NCBI GenBank assembly: GCA_016867615.1 | Contig: VGJG01000004.1 | Location: 1-16,144, forward strand | Reading direction: 5' to 3' | Length of the DNA: 16,144 nucleotides | From: Candidatus Aminicenantota bacterium | GTDB lineage: Bacteria; Acidobacteriota; Aminicenantia; Aminicenantales; JAFGAV01 | Part shown: one piece after another, positions 6,646-13,318 of the stretch | How the letters are laid out: every line of letters starts with the position of its first letter | Position numbering within the stretch: the stretch's first letter is position 1 | Made by a program: the position numbers and the translations under genes | Notes under the pieces: generated by a model | What the model was told of the DNA's origin: nothing | Databases searched by the model: none | The model's input: only the letters and a program-made list of their open reading frames with translations

Positions 6646-6870
6646 CTATTCGGTCTCGTCCTTAGTTTCCTCGGCGCCGCCGGCTTCCGCCGGGCTCTCT
6701 TCAGGTTCGACGGCCCAAGCCTCACCGGTATCGGGACTTACCGGCTCCGTCTCGCCCTCCCCCTCGGCGGGCTGGGTTTTCCCCTGGCGCCGCAGTCGCT
6801 TCTCTTCCTGTTTTTTCTGCCTCTTGAGCTCTTTGCTCCGCTTGGCGCTTTTATACGCGCTTCGGGCCAT
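6646..6870 (-). CDS. Small charged hypothetical protein, 74 aa
   Basis: It begins MARSAYKSAKRSKELKRQKK and continues with a strongly basic, helix-forming stretch to residue 31. It then switches to an acidic, Glu/Pro-rich, probably disordered tail (ETEPVSPDTGEAW...ETKDETE). The AAGGAGGG SD sits at ideal distance before the ATG at 6870, so it is very likely expressed. I recall similar short KSxKRxKELxRQKKQEEK proteins from other anaerobic bacteria, always uncharacterised. The basic helix suggests nucleic-acid or ribosome contact, and the upstream neighbour on the same strand is an RRM protein, possibly co-transcribed across a 147-nt gap. No membrane segment or Cys. Confidence 0.75.
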   Translation of the reverse strand: MARSAYKSAKRSKELKRQKKQEEKRLRRQGKTQPAEGEGETEPVSPDTGEAWAVEPEESPAEAGGAEETKDETE

Positions 6871-6891
6871 AATCCCTCCTTGTCCGTTCGC

Positions 6892-6918
6892 TCTCCCCCG
6901 ACCGGCCGTAGGGGGAGA
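6892..6918. other. Hairpin in leader of the 74-aa gene
   Basis: TCTCCCCC (6892-6899) pairs perfectly with GGGGGAGA (6911-6918), loop of 11 nt. It lies just upstream of the SD of the minus-strand 74-aa gene. No T-tract follows on either strand, so this is leader structure or a processing site, not a clear terminator. Confidence 0.4.
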
Positions 6919-6991
6919 AACCCCTTTGAGGCAGGGGAACGCTGAACGACAGAGAACGCCCCCGGGACGCGCCCCGGCGTTCCAACACAGA

Positions 6992-7007
6992 CGCCGCGCC
7001 GGCGGCG
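6992..7007 (-). terminator. GC hairpin after the RRM gene, weak terminator candidate
   Basis: CGCCGC/GCGGCG stem with a 4-nt loop begins 10 nt past the RRM stop codon on the minus strand and is followed by TCTGTGTTGG, a poor T-tract. Further hairpins (GAACGCC/GGCGTTC at 6954-6982) follow. Read-through into the 74-aa gene is quite possible. Confidence 0.3.
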
Positions 7008-7017
7008 ACAGCCTGTC

Positions 7018-7299
7018 TTAGTATTTCCGTCCGAATCCGCCGCCCTGCGGCCGGTCCGTTCTGGGCTTGGCCTCGTTGACTTTCAGGGCCCGGCCCTTGA
7101 GGTCCCTGCCGTTCATGGCGGCGATGGCTTTCTCAGCCTCGTCTTTGTTGGGCATCTCCACGAAGCCGAACCCCCTCGACTGACCGCTGATCTTGTCGGT
7201 GATGATGGAGGCGCTCTGGACCGTGCCGTACACGGCGAAGGCATCTTTCAGGTCGGCCTCGGTCATGTTGAAAGATAGGTTGCCAACGTAAATATTCAT
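7018..7299 (-). CDS. RNA-binding protein, single RRM domain
   Basis: A 93-aa protein made of one RNA recognition motif and a short Gly/Arg tail (TDRPQGGGFGRKY). RNP2 is IYVGNL (3-8) and RNP1 is RGFGFVEM (42-49), with the aromatic residues that stack on RNA. Such bacterial single-RRM proteins (cyanobacterial Rbp-like) bind single-stranded RNA and are often cold-induced. The ATG at 7299 has an AAAGGAG SD; the longer open frame upstream (to 7470) lacks the family pattern and is not used. A TATAAT promoter about 180 nt upstream would give a long leader, as in many cold-shock genes. Cold regulation is an inference. Confidence 0.93.
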   Translation of the reverse strand: MNIYVGNLSFNMTEADLKDAFAVYGTVQSASIITDKISGQSRGFGFVEMPNKDEAEKAIAAMNGRDLKGRALKVNEAKPRTDRPQGGGFGRKY

Positions 7300-7479
7300 A
7301 CTCGTCTCCTTTGACGAGGGCGCCGTCCGGCAGGCATCCGCACGGCCCCGAGATAAAAGATCCAGATCAGGGAGAGGAGCATGGCCAGTCACGGTCCCTG
7401 CCCTAAGCCTTTCTCTGTCTCCTGTCGGCCCGCGGCCGGCTCCTCCGGAGCGCGTCCCTCGGACCGCCATGAGCCAGGA

Positions 7480-7509
7480 ATTATACCCAAAGAGGGGGAA
7501 AAAAGTCCA
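7480..7509 (-). promoter_or_regulatory. Promoter of the RRM gene
   Basis: On the minus strand, TGGACT (7504-7509), an 18-nt spacer and a perfect TATAAT (7480-7485). The start would be near 7473, leaving a leader of roughly 175 nt before the ATG at 7299. The promoter sits immediately behind the stop codon of the EamA gene. Confidence 0.5.
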
Positions 7510-7534
7510 GCCCCCACTTCCTCCGGCCGGATGC

Positions 7535-8476
7535 TCAGGCGCCGTTGCTCGAGGGGATCTTCGTCCTGGGGAAAAGCCTGTGCCCGGACCGGGTCAGGGT
7601 GACGCCCGCCAGAATGACGGCCGCCCCCAGGGCCTGGAACCCGGACAGCCGCTCGCCGAGGATGAAATGAGCGGACACGGCCGTCAGGACGGGGGTGACG
7701 TTGCCGTAGATCGCCGTCCGGCTGTTGCCCACGCGCCGCACGGAGCTGTACCAGATGACGAAGCCGATGACGATGGCGAAGACCGTGGAGTACGCCAGCG
7801 CCGCCCAGGCGCCCGCCGGCAGCCCGCGGCGCAAGCCCGACATCTCGGGCGCGGCCAGGGGCAGATAGGCCAAGGTTCCCGAGGCCATGGTCCAGGCCGT
7901 CAGCTTCAGGGGAGACATCCTCTGCAGGAGCGGCCGGGAGAAGACCGTGTACAGCGTCCAGAAAATATTGCCCACGAAGACGAGGACATCCCCCCGCAGG
8001 CCCTGGCCCCCCAGGGAGACGCCGCCCGGCTGCCGGGCGATGATCAGGTACAGGCCGCTGAACGAGATCACGATGCCCGCCCAGGCGGCGGCGTGCAGCT
8101 TCTCGTGCTTGAAGATCAGGCTGAGCAGGGCGATGAGCACCGGCGTCGTGGCCAGGATGAAGGAGGCGTTCGAGGCGCTCGTCCATTTCAAGCCCTGGAT
8201 GAAGAGAGCCTGGTAGAGGAAATTGCCCATCACGCCCAGGACGGCCAGCCGCAGCAGGTCCGGCCGGGAGACGGCCGCGGATCCCTCCCGCCAGCGGAGG
8301 ACGGCGAAGAGGATGGCGGTCGCGCCCGCCAGCCTCAGGAAATTGAAGACATGGGGCGAAGAGAACAGGGGCAGGCCGAGCTTCAGGACCGAGAAGTTCA
8401 GGGCCCAGATGACGACCGTCATGAGCATGAGCAGATCGGTCATCCCCAGCCCGGCTTCCTGGACTTCGTTCTTCAC
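7535..8476 (-). CDS. EamA/DMT-superfamily transporter
   Basis: A 313-aa inner-membrane protein of the drug/metabolite transporter superfamily, usual length about 300. Ten hydrophobic segments are visible in two EamA repeats, from LLMLMTVVIWALNF to LYLIIA and from VLVFVGNIFWTLY to AVILAGVTLT. The repeat-end signatures are present: ASFILATTPVLIALLS in the first half and AIYGNVTPVLTAVSAHFILGE in the second. The family exports amino acids, nucleobases or other metabolites; the substrate cannot be told. The start is GTG at 8476 with an AAAGG SD. An ATG eleven codons later (8443) is an alternative that begins directly at the first membrane helix. queF lies 85 nt upstream on the same strand, so the two may share a transcript. 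Confidence 0.92.
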   Translation of the reverse strand: MKNEVQEAGLGMTDLLMLMTVVIWALNFSVLKLGLPLFSSPHVFNFLRLAGATAILFAVLRWREGSAAVSRPDLLRLAVLGVMGNFLYQALFIQGLKWTSASNASFILATTPVLIALLSLIFKHEKLHAAAWAGIVISFSGLYLIIARQPGGVSLGGQGLRGDVLVFVGNIFWTLYTVFSRPLLQRMSPLKLTAWTMASGTLAYLPLAAPEMSGLRRGLPAGAWAALAYSTVFAIVIGFVIWYSSVRRVGNSRTAIYGNVTPVLTAVSAHFILGERLSGFQALGAAVILAGVTLTRSGHRLFPRTKIPSSNGA

Positions 8477-8561
8477 GGATCGGCCTTTCTGTGCATTGGA
8501 AACGACTTCTTAGGTTCGCCGGCCGGCGCTGCTTCGGATCACGGCCCGGGGGCCTCGGAGG

Positions 8562-9002
8562 TCAGCCGGATGTTCCGCTTCCGCCGCGCCTCCTCGGATG
8601 CCGCGCTTCGACCGCGGTGGCGATGCCTCCCCTGGGGTTGAACTCGCCGCGGACGACGGCCCGCGCCGGACGGCAGGCCCGCACGACGTCCGCCAGGATG
8701 CGGTTCACGGCGTTCTCCTGGAAGATCCCCAGGCCCCTGTAGGCCAGGATGTATTCCTTGAGCGACTTGAGCTCCAGGCAGCGCCCCGCGGGCTCATAGC
8801 GGATCGTCACCGTCCCGAAATCCGGCAGCCCCGTCTTGGGACAAACCGAGGTGAATTCCGGAATGTCGATGACGACCTCGTAACCGCGGAATTGATTGGG
8901 GAAGGTCTCGATCTCCGGCAGCCGGGCGGAGAGACCGGCCCGCGCCTCTTTCTCCCCGTAGCGGGCCCCGGCCGCGGGGGAGGAGTTTTTCTTTTTTCTC
9001 AC
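8562..9002 (-). CDS. queF: NADPH-dependent preQ0 reductase QueF (7-cyano-7-deazaguanine reductase)
   Basis: QueF reduces the nitrile of preQ0 to the aminomethyl group of preQ1 with NADPH, completing the free-base part of queuosine synthesis. The 146-aa protein is the short, single-domain type. Catalytic C54 lies in EFTSVCPKTGLPDFG with D61; the QueF motif ELKSLKEY is at 77-84; GIFQEN (92-97) carries the substrate-binding Glu (E96) with Gln in place of the His seen in Bacillus. No ATG is available. The GTG at 9002 is the only sensible start. A TATACT box only 7 nt upstream suggests a nearly leaderless transcript. It is separated from queCDE by three genes, on the opposite strand. The C-terminal 12 residues are Arg/Gly-rich and not conserved. 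Confidence 0.94.
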   Translation of the reverse strand: MRKKKNSSPAAGARYGEKEARAGLSARLPEIETFPNQFRGYEVVIDIPEFTSVCPKTGLPDFGTVTIRYEPAGRCLELKSLKEYILAYRGLGIFQENAVNRILADVVRACRPARAVVRGEFNPRGGIATAVEARHPRRRGGSGTSG

Positions 9003-9009
9003 GGCTCCA

Positions 9010-9015
9010 AGTATA
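9010..9015 (-). promoter_or_regulatory. Candidate -10 box of queF
   Basis: TATACT on the minus strand, 7 nt before the GTG of queF. No good -35 is present (TTTCCT at 9034-9039, 18-nt spacer). If used, transcription would start at or beside the start codon. Confidence 0.35.
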
Positions 9016-9087
9016 GCCCAACCCCTATAGATAAGGAAAGGGATCGCGCTCTCCTCTCCCCTGGAAATCAGGCCGCCGTTTGTGTCA

Positions 9088-9096
9088 TGATACAAT
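9088..9096 (+). promoter_or_regulatory. Extended -10 promoter of the gamma-lyase cluster
   Basis: TGATACAAT is an extended -10 element (TG-n-TACAAT) without a recognisable -35. The start would be near 9103, giving a leader of about 90 nt to the ATG at 9195. Confidence 0.4.
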
Positions 9097-9105
9097 CTAA
9101 GAACG

Positions 9106-9125
9106 GGCGGCCGCACCCGGCCGCC
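9106..9125 (+). other. Leader hairpin before the gamma-lyase gene
   Basis: GGCGGCCG (9106-9113) and CGGCCGCC (9118-9125) form a perfect 8-bp stem with loop CACC, at the very 5' end of the predicted leader. It is followed by GTCTTTGCTCTT, a weak T-tract. It may be a stabilising 5' hairpin or an attenuator. I find none of the conserved cores of the SAM riboswitch classes. Confidence 0.4.
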
Positions 9126-9194
9126 GTCTTTGCTCTTAGACAACGGCCCGCCGCCTTCGAGCGGCCCGGCCTGAACATTCATCAAGGAGCGATG

Positions 9195-10382
9195 ATGAAA
9201 GGCAAAACCTTCCGCAGCCCCTACACCAACGTCATCCACGCCGGCCAGGAGCACGACCCGCAATTCGGCGGGGTGTCCGTGCCCATCTACCAAACTTCGA
9301 CCTTCGCCTTCCGCGACGCCGACCAGGGCGCCGACCGCTTCGCCGGCCGCGACGCGGGTTACATCTACACCCGCATCGGCAACCCCACGACCAAGGCCCT
9401 GGAGGACAACCTGGCGATCCTCGAGGGAGGCTGCGGGGCGCTGGCCACGGCGACCGGCATGGCCGCCGTGACGACGGTCTACACCGCCCTGCTCGACAAG
9501 GACTCCCACCTCATCGGCACGGCCGCCTGCTACGGCCCGTCGCGCACGGTCATGGAGACCGAGTTCTCGCGCTTCGGCGTCACGGCGGATTTCATCGACA
9601 CCTCGGATCTCGGCCATGTCGAGCGTCTCATTCGGCCCAACACCCGGCTGCTCTACATCGAGACCCCGGCCAATCCCACCCTCATTCTGACCGACCTCCG
9701 CGCCTGCGCCCGCCTGGCCAAGAAGCACAATCTTCTCCTGGTCGTGGACAACACCTTCAGCAGCCCCCTGCTCCAGAGGCCCCTCGACCTGGGCGCCGAC
9801 GTCGTCCTCCACAGCCTGACCAAGTTCATCAACGGCCATTCGGACGTCGTGGGCGGGGTCGTCATCGCCCGGGAGGAAGCCCTGTTCAAGAAGCTGCAGA
9901 AAGTCCTCCGTCTCATGGGCGGCACCATGGACCCCCACCAGGCCTGGCTCGTCCTGCGCGGCGTTAAAACCCTTGCCCTGCGCGTCGAGAAGGCCCAGCA
10001 GGGCGCCGCGGAGCTCGCCCCGTACCTGGCCGCTCATCCCAAGGTCGCCTGGGTGAATTACCCCGGCCTGCCCTCCCATCCCCAGCACGAACTGGCCAAA
10101 TCGCAGATGTCGGGCTTCGGGTCGATGATCTGCTTCGGCCTGAAGGGCGGCTACGGGGCGGGAAAGAAAATGATCAACGCCGTGAAGCTCTGCGCTCTGG
10201 CCGTCTCCCTGGGGGGGATCGAAAGCCTCATCCAGCATCCGGCCAGCATGACCCACGCCGGCGTGCCCAAGGAAGAGAGGGAGGGCGCCGGGATCACCGA
10301 CGACCTCATCCGCCTCTCCGTGGGCTGCGAGGGGGTCGAGGACCTCAGGGCCGACCTGGAGCAGGCGCTGGACAAGGCGTGA
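9195..10382 (+). CDS. PLP-dependent methionine/cystathionine gamma-lyase family enzyme
   Basis: A 395-aa member of the Cys/Met metabolism PLP family. These enzymes eliminate the gamma or beta substituent of sulfur amino acids, giving 2-oxobutanoate, ammonia and a thiol, or they join or cleave cystathionine. The PLP lysine is K210 in SLTKFINGHSD, with D185 (VVDNTF) and the phosphate contacts Y58 and R60 (YIYTRIGNPTT) from the partner subunit. Y113 is present, but the position of the Cys that typifies methionine gamma-lyase (C116 in Pseudomonas) is P115 here. Overall similarity is nonetheless MGL-like (SLIQHPASMTH, SQMSGFGSM). The substrate is thus open between methionine, cystathionine and homocysteine. 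The ATG at 9195 is preferred over the adjacent ATG at 9192 for SD spacing (AAGGAG at 9184-9189). The next gene starts 17 nt downstream. Confidence 0.92.
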   Translation: MKGKTFRSPYTNVIHAGQEHDPQFGGVSVPIYQTSTFAFRDADQGADRFAGRDAGYIYTRIGNPTTKALEDNLAILEGGCGALATATGMAAVTTVYTALLDKDSHLIGTAACYGPSRTVMETEFSRFGVTADFIDTSDLGHVERLIRPNTRLLYIETPANPTLILTDLRACARLAKKHNLLLVVDNTFSSPLLQRPLDLGADVVLHSLTKFINGHSDVVGGVVIAREEALFKKLQKVLRLMGGTMDPHQAWLVLRGVKTLALRVEKAQQGAAELAPYLAAHPKVAWVNYPGLPSHPQHELAKSQMSGFGSMICFGLKGGYGAGKKMINAVKLCALAVSLGGIESLIQHPASMTHAGVPKEEREGAGITDDLIRLSVGCEGVEDLRADLEQALDKA

Positions 10383-10399
10383 GGGCGGAGGGCGTCCCG

Positions 10400-10603
10400 A
10401 TGACCGAATGCCGCGCCGACAAGAACCTCGCCCGGTGCAACTGCAGCTACGAGCCCTGCAGCCGCAAGGGCCTGTGCTGCGAATGCCTCCACTATCATTG
10501 GAGCCGCCGGGAGCTTCCGGCCTGCTTTTTCCCCGAGGCGGTCGAACGCTCCTACGACCGGTCGCTGAAGAGGTTCCTGGCGGTCCATAAGGACAAGGCC
10601 TGA
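10400..10603 (+). CDS. Cys-rich DUF6485-type small protein
   Basis: A 67-aa protein with eight cysteines, clustered as CNCSYEPCSRKGLCCECLHYH and a later C42 in LPACFFP, then an amphipathic helix (YDRSLKRFLAVHK). I recognise the pattern as the DUF6485 family of anaerobes, by memory of its consensus. The spacing suggests a zinc or iron-sulfur site. Function is unknown. The ATG at 10400 is chosen over the GTG at 10379 because GGAGG lies 9 nt before it and the family begins with this sequence. It sits 17 nt after the gamma-lyase and 3 nt before the radical SAM gene, so it is surely co-transcribed with both. Confidence 0.85.
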   Translation: MTECRADKNLARCNCSYEPCSRKGLCCECLHYHWSRRELPACFFPEAVERSYDRSLKRFLAVHKDKA

Positions 10604-10606
10604 GCC

Positions 10607-11599
10607 GTGGCCGCCCGGCCCAAGCCCCGCCGCGTCCGCTCCAGGGTCTACGGGCCCGTGCCCTCTCGCCGCTTGGGATTCTCGCTCGGCGTGGACATCG
10701 TGCCCTTCAAAACATGCTCCTACAACTGCGTCTATTGCCAGCTCGGGCCGAGCCGCAAAACCCGGGTCCGACGCGGGGCGTTCGTTCCCGTCGCGGAAGT
10801 CGTCTCCCAGGTCCGGGAACCCCTAAACAAAAAGGGACCGATCGACAGCATCACTTTTTCCGGGTCGGGCGAACCGACGCTCCATTCCGGCCTGGGCCGG
10901 ATGATCCGGGAGATCAAGACGTTTACGGACATCCCGGTCACCGTCCTGACCAACGCCTCGCTCCTCTCCCGCCGTTCCGTACGCCGAGCCCTCCTGGCCG
11001 CGGACCGGGTCGTTCCCTCTCTCGACGCCGCTTCACCTGATGTGTTCCGCGCCGTCAACCGGCCCCACCCTTCTCTGCGTCTGGAGCGGGTCCTCCGGGG
11101 GCTCGCCGATTTCCGCAGGGAATACAAAGGTCTCCTGTGGCTCGAGGTCATGCTGGTCAAGGGACTCAACGACTCCCCGGCCCACCTCGCCGCCCTGAAA
11201 AAAGCCGTGGCCCGCATCCGGCCGGACAAGGTGCAGCTCAACACCGCAGTGCGCCCTCCGGCCGAGAAATGGGTCAAGCCTTTGTCGGCCCGCGCCCTGG
11301 AGAGGATTTGCCGCCGCCTCGGGCCGGGCTGCGAGGTCGTGGCCGCGTTTCGCGGCCGGGCGCCCAAGCGCGCCGGGCCCGAGGACATGGAGCGCGTTCA
11401 ATCCCTGATCGGCCGCCGACCCGTGACCGCGGACGATATCGAAAGGTCGCTGGGTCTGCACCGGAAGATCGTGGAAGTCATCCTCACCCGGCTTCTGGGC
11501 GACGGCAGCGTCCGCCGCGCGCGACATGGGGGAAAGGAATTTTTTGAGACGGCGGCGCCGCTTTCCAGACGCCGGAAGAACACCTCAAAGGAAGGATAA
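10607..11599 (+). CDS. Radical SAM protein, COG0731-like
   Basis: A 330-aa radical SAM enzyme. YGPVPSRRLGFSLGVDIVP leads into the cluster motif C37-x3-C41-x2-C44 (CSYNCVYCQLG). The SAM-binding strand is ITFSGSGEPTLH. This N-terminal pattern marks the COG0731 group, related to the Fe-S oxidoreductase part of wybutosine enzymes; bacterial members are uncharacterised. The last 90 residues (ERVQSLIGRRPVTADDIERSLGL...GGKEFFE) look like a winged-helix domain (helices, then GDGSVRRARHGGKEFF as the wing), seen in some members. The start is GTG at 10607, 3 nt after the DUF6485 stop, with AAGG 10 nt before. Substrate unknown; the context suggests sulfur or amino acid chemistry, without proof. Confidence 0.9.
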   Translation: MAARPKPRRVRSRVYGPVPSRRLGFSLGVDIVPFKTCSYNCVYCQLGPSRKTRVRRGAFVPVAEVVSQVREPLNKKGPIDSITFSGSGEPTLHSGLGRMIREIKTFTDIPVTVLTNASLLSRRSVRRALLAADRVVPSLDAASPDVFRAVNRPHPSLRLERVLRGLADFRREYKGLLWLEVMLVKGLNDSPAHLAALKKAVARIRPDKVQLNTAVRPPAEKWVKPLSARALERICRRLGPGCEVVAAFRGRAPKRAGPEDMERVQSLIGRRPVTADDIERSLGLHRKIVEVILTRLLGDGSVRRARHGGKEFFETAAPLSRRRKNTSKEG

Positions 11600-11607
11600 A
11601 CGTTTCC

Positions 11608-12126
11608 ATGAACGAACATCCCGCCGACCGGTTGTCCTCCGCCGAGCTGAAGCACTGGCTGCGCGACGCGGCCCTCAACTGGCTGGCCCACGACGGGCTG
11701 TGGTTCCGCGCCGTCGAGGAGGCCCTCGGCTTGGAGAAGGCCATCGCCCTGGACAAGAAAGCCTGGGAGTCCTTCACCGTCATCGAGGCCAAACGGATCA
11801 TGAAGCGGCTTTCGATCCCGCCCGGGGGCGGCATCCCCTCCCTGGTCCGCGCCCTGGAGGGGCGCCTCTACGCCCTGATCAATGTCCAGGAAGTGAGCGA
11901 GGCGGACGAGCGGCGCTGCGTCTTCCGCATGAAGGCCTGCCGGGTCCAGGAGGCTCGGCGAAAGCAGGGGCTGGCCGACTTCCCCTGCAAGGAGGTGGGC
12001 ATCGTCGAATATTCCGGCTTCGCCCGGACGATCGACCCGCGCATCGAGACGCGCTGCCTCCACTGCCCGCCCGACCCTCATCCCCAGGACAGCTATTGCG
12101 CCTGGGAATTCATCCTCCGGGACTGA
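11608..12126 (+). CDS. DUF6125 family protein
   Basis: A 172-aa protein recognised from memory as DUF6125 by ALNWLAHDGLWFRAVE, the LDKKAWESFTVIEAKRIM segment, CRVQEARRKQGLADFPCK and the ending TRCLHCPPDPHP...CAWEF. It has Cys at 104, 111, 127, 150, 153 and 164. The CxxC near the C-terminus and the C127/C164 positions could bind a metal. The function is unknown; the family is found mainly in strict anaerobes. The ATG at 11608 has GGAAGGA about 14 nt upstream and follows the radical SAM stop by 8 nt, so it is probably the last gene of the gamma-lyase cluster. Confidence 0.85.
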   Translation: MNEHPADRLSSAELKHWLRDAALNWLAHDGLWFRAVEEALGLEKAIALDKKAWESFTVIEAKRIMKRLSIPPGGGIPSLVRALEGRLYALINVQEVSEADERRCVFRMKACRVQEARRKQGLADFPCKEVGIVEYSGFARTIDPRIETRCLHCPPDPHPQDSYCAWEFILRD

Positions 12127-12133
12127 ATCCGGC

Positions 12134-12162
12134 TTGACAAAAACCGGTGCGGATTTTATGGT
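12134..12162 (+). promoter_or_regulatory. Promoter of ilvE
   Basis: TTGACA (12134-12139), a 17-nt spacer and TATGGT (12157-12162). The -35 is perfect, the -10 matches at four positions. It starts 8 nt after the DUF6125 stop. The leader would be about 85 nt. Confidence 0.55.
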
Positions 12163-12252
12163 ATCCCCTCAAGGAGAAACCGCCTTCTTCCCCCTATGCC
12201 GCCGACCCCATCCCCGGAGGAAGACGGCTTCATCTCATTGCAGGAGCGTTTA

Positions 12253-13250
12253 ATGTACAAGCCCGCCCATTTTCTCAAGGCCAAGAAAATCTGGACCATG
12301 GGCCGCTTCGTGGACTGGCCCAAGGCGGTCGTCCATTCCATGAGCCATGCCCTCCACTACGGCAACTCCGTCTTCGAGGGCATCCGGGCCTATCCCACCG
12401 CCGAGGGGCCGGCCGTCTTCCGGCTGACCGAGCACATCGACCGGCTTCTCCTCTCCGCCCGCACGGCCAAGATGAAATCCCCCTATGACCGGGAGCGGAT
12501 CATCGAGGCGGTCCTGAAGACCATGAGGGCGAACAAGCTCCAGTCGGCCTACATCCGTCCCCTTCTTTTTTATTCTTACGGCAACCTGGGCCTCGTGCCC
12601 AAGTTTTCCCCCGTCGAGCTCCTCATCGGCGCCTGGGAGTGGGGCGCCTACCTCGGGGACAAGACCGAGAAGGGCGTCTCGGCCTATATCGTCCCCTGGC
12701 GGCGCATCCATCGCAGCCAGCTTGACATGCGGGCCAAGCTGGGCGGCTTATACACGCTGTCGACGATCAACGGCCTGGAAGCCAGGGAGCACGACTGCGA
12801 CGAGGCCCTGTTCCTCAACCTCGAGGGCCGGGTCGCCGAAGGTCCCGGCGAAAACATCTTCATCGTCAAAAAAGGCGTCCTGCAGACGAACGCCCTTCCG
12901 GAGTCGATCCTGGAGGGCATCACCCGGACGAGCCTGCTGGAGATCGCCGCCGACAGGGGGATCCCCACCCGAGTTGCGCCCATCCGTCTCAAGGACCTCT
13001 ACCGGGCCGACGAAGCCTTTTTCTGCGGCACGGCCGTCGAGATCGCTCCCCTCGTCCGGGTCGTGGACGGCTCGAATCCAAGGAAGACGGCCAAGCCCCA
13101 TACGATCGGCAGCGGCGAAAAAGGCGAGGTCACGCGGTTTCTGTGGGCGTCTTCCAGGACGCCGTCCGCGGCAAGCTGCCCGAATACCGGAAATGGCTGA
13201 CCCACGTCGACCGCAAGCCCGCCCGGCGTCCGCGGAGGTCCGGAGCCTAG
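12253..13250 (+). CDS. ilvE: Branched-chain amino acid aminotransferase IlvE, with apparent frameshift near 3' end
   Basis: IlvE interconverts Leu, Ile and Val with their 2-oxo acids. PLP fold-type IV features are present: HYGNSVFEGIR (35-45), the PLP lysine K162 in RAKLGGLY, EARxHDCDEALFLN, the cofactor segment RVAEGPGENIFIV (193-205) and FFCGTAVEIAPL (256-267). In the uninterrupted frame the protein stops at 13200 after 315 aa with a meaningless tail (ASSRTPSAASCPNTGNG). The expected C-terminus, GVFQDAVRGKLPEYRKWLTHV, is encoded in another frame and runs to a TAG at 13248-13250. One missing G in the GGG at 13145-13147 restores L-W-G-V-F-Q and a 332-aa protein. This is a base-calling error or a recent mutation. 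The start at 12253 has a CAGGAG SD. KLGGLY instead of KAGGNY is a mild divergence. Confidence 0.88.
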
Positions 13251-13318
13251 GGCCGACGAGGACGCGGGAGCGGGACGGCCGCCGGAACGGATGCCGCGCC
13301 CGCCGGTTATTAAAGAAC

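Noticed and set aside
9003..9194. SAM or other sulfur-related riboswitch ahead of the gamma-lyase gene
   Set aside because: Only a simple 8-bp hairpin is present; none of the conserved cores I know can be found, and the leader is short.
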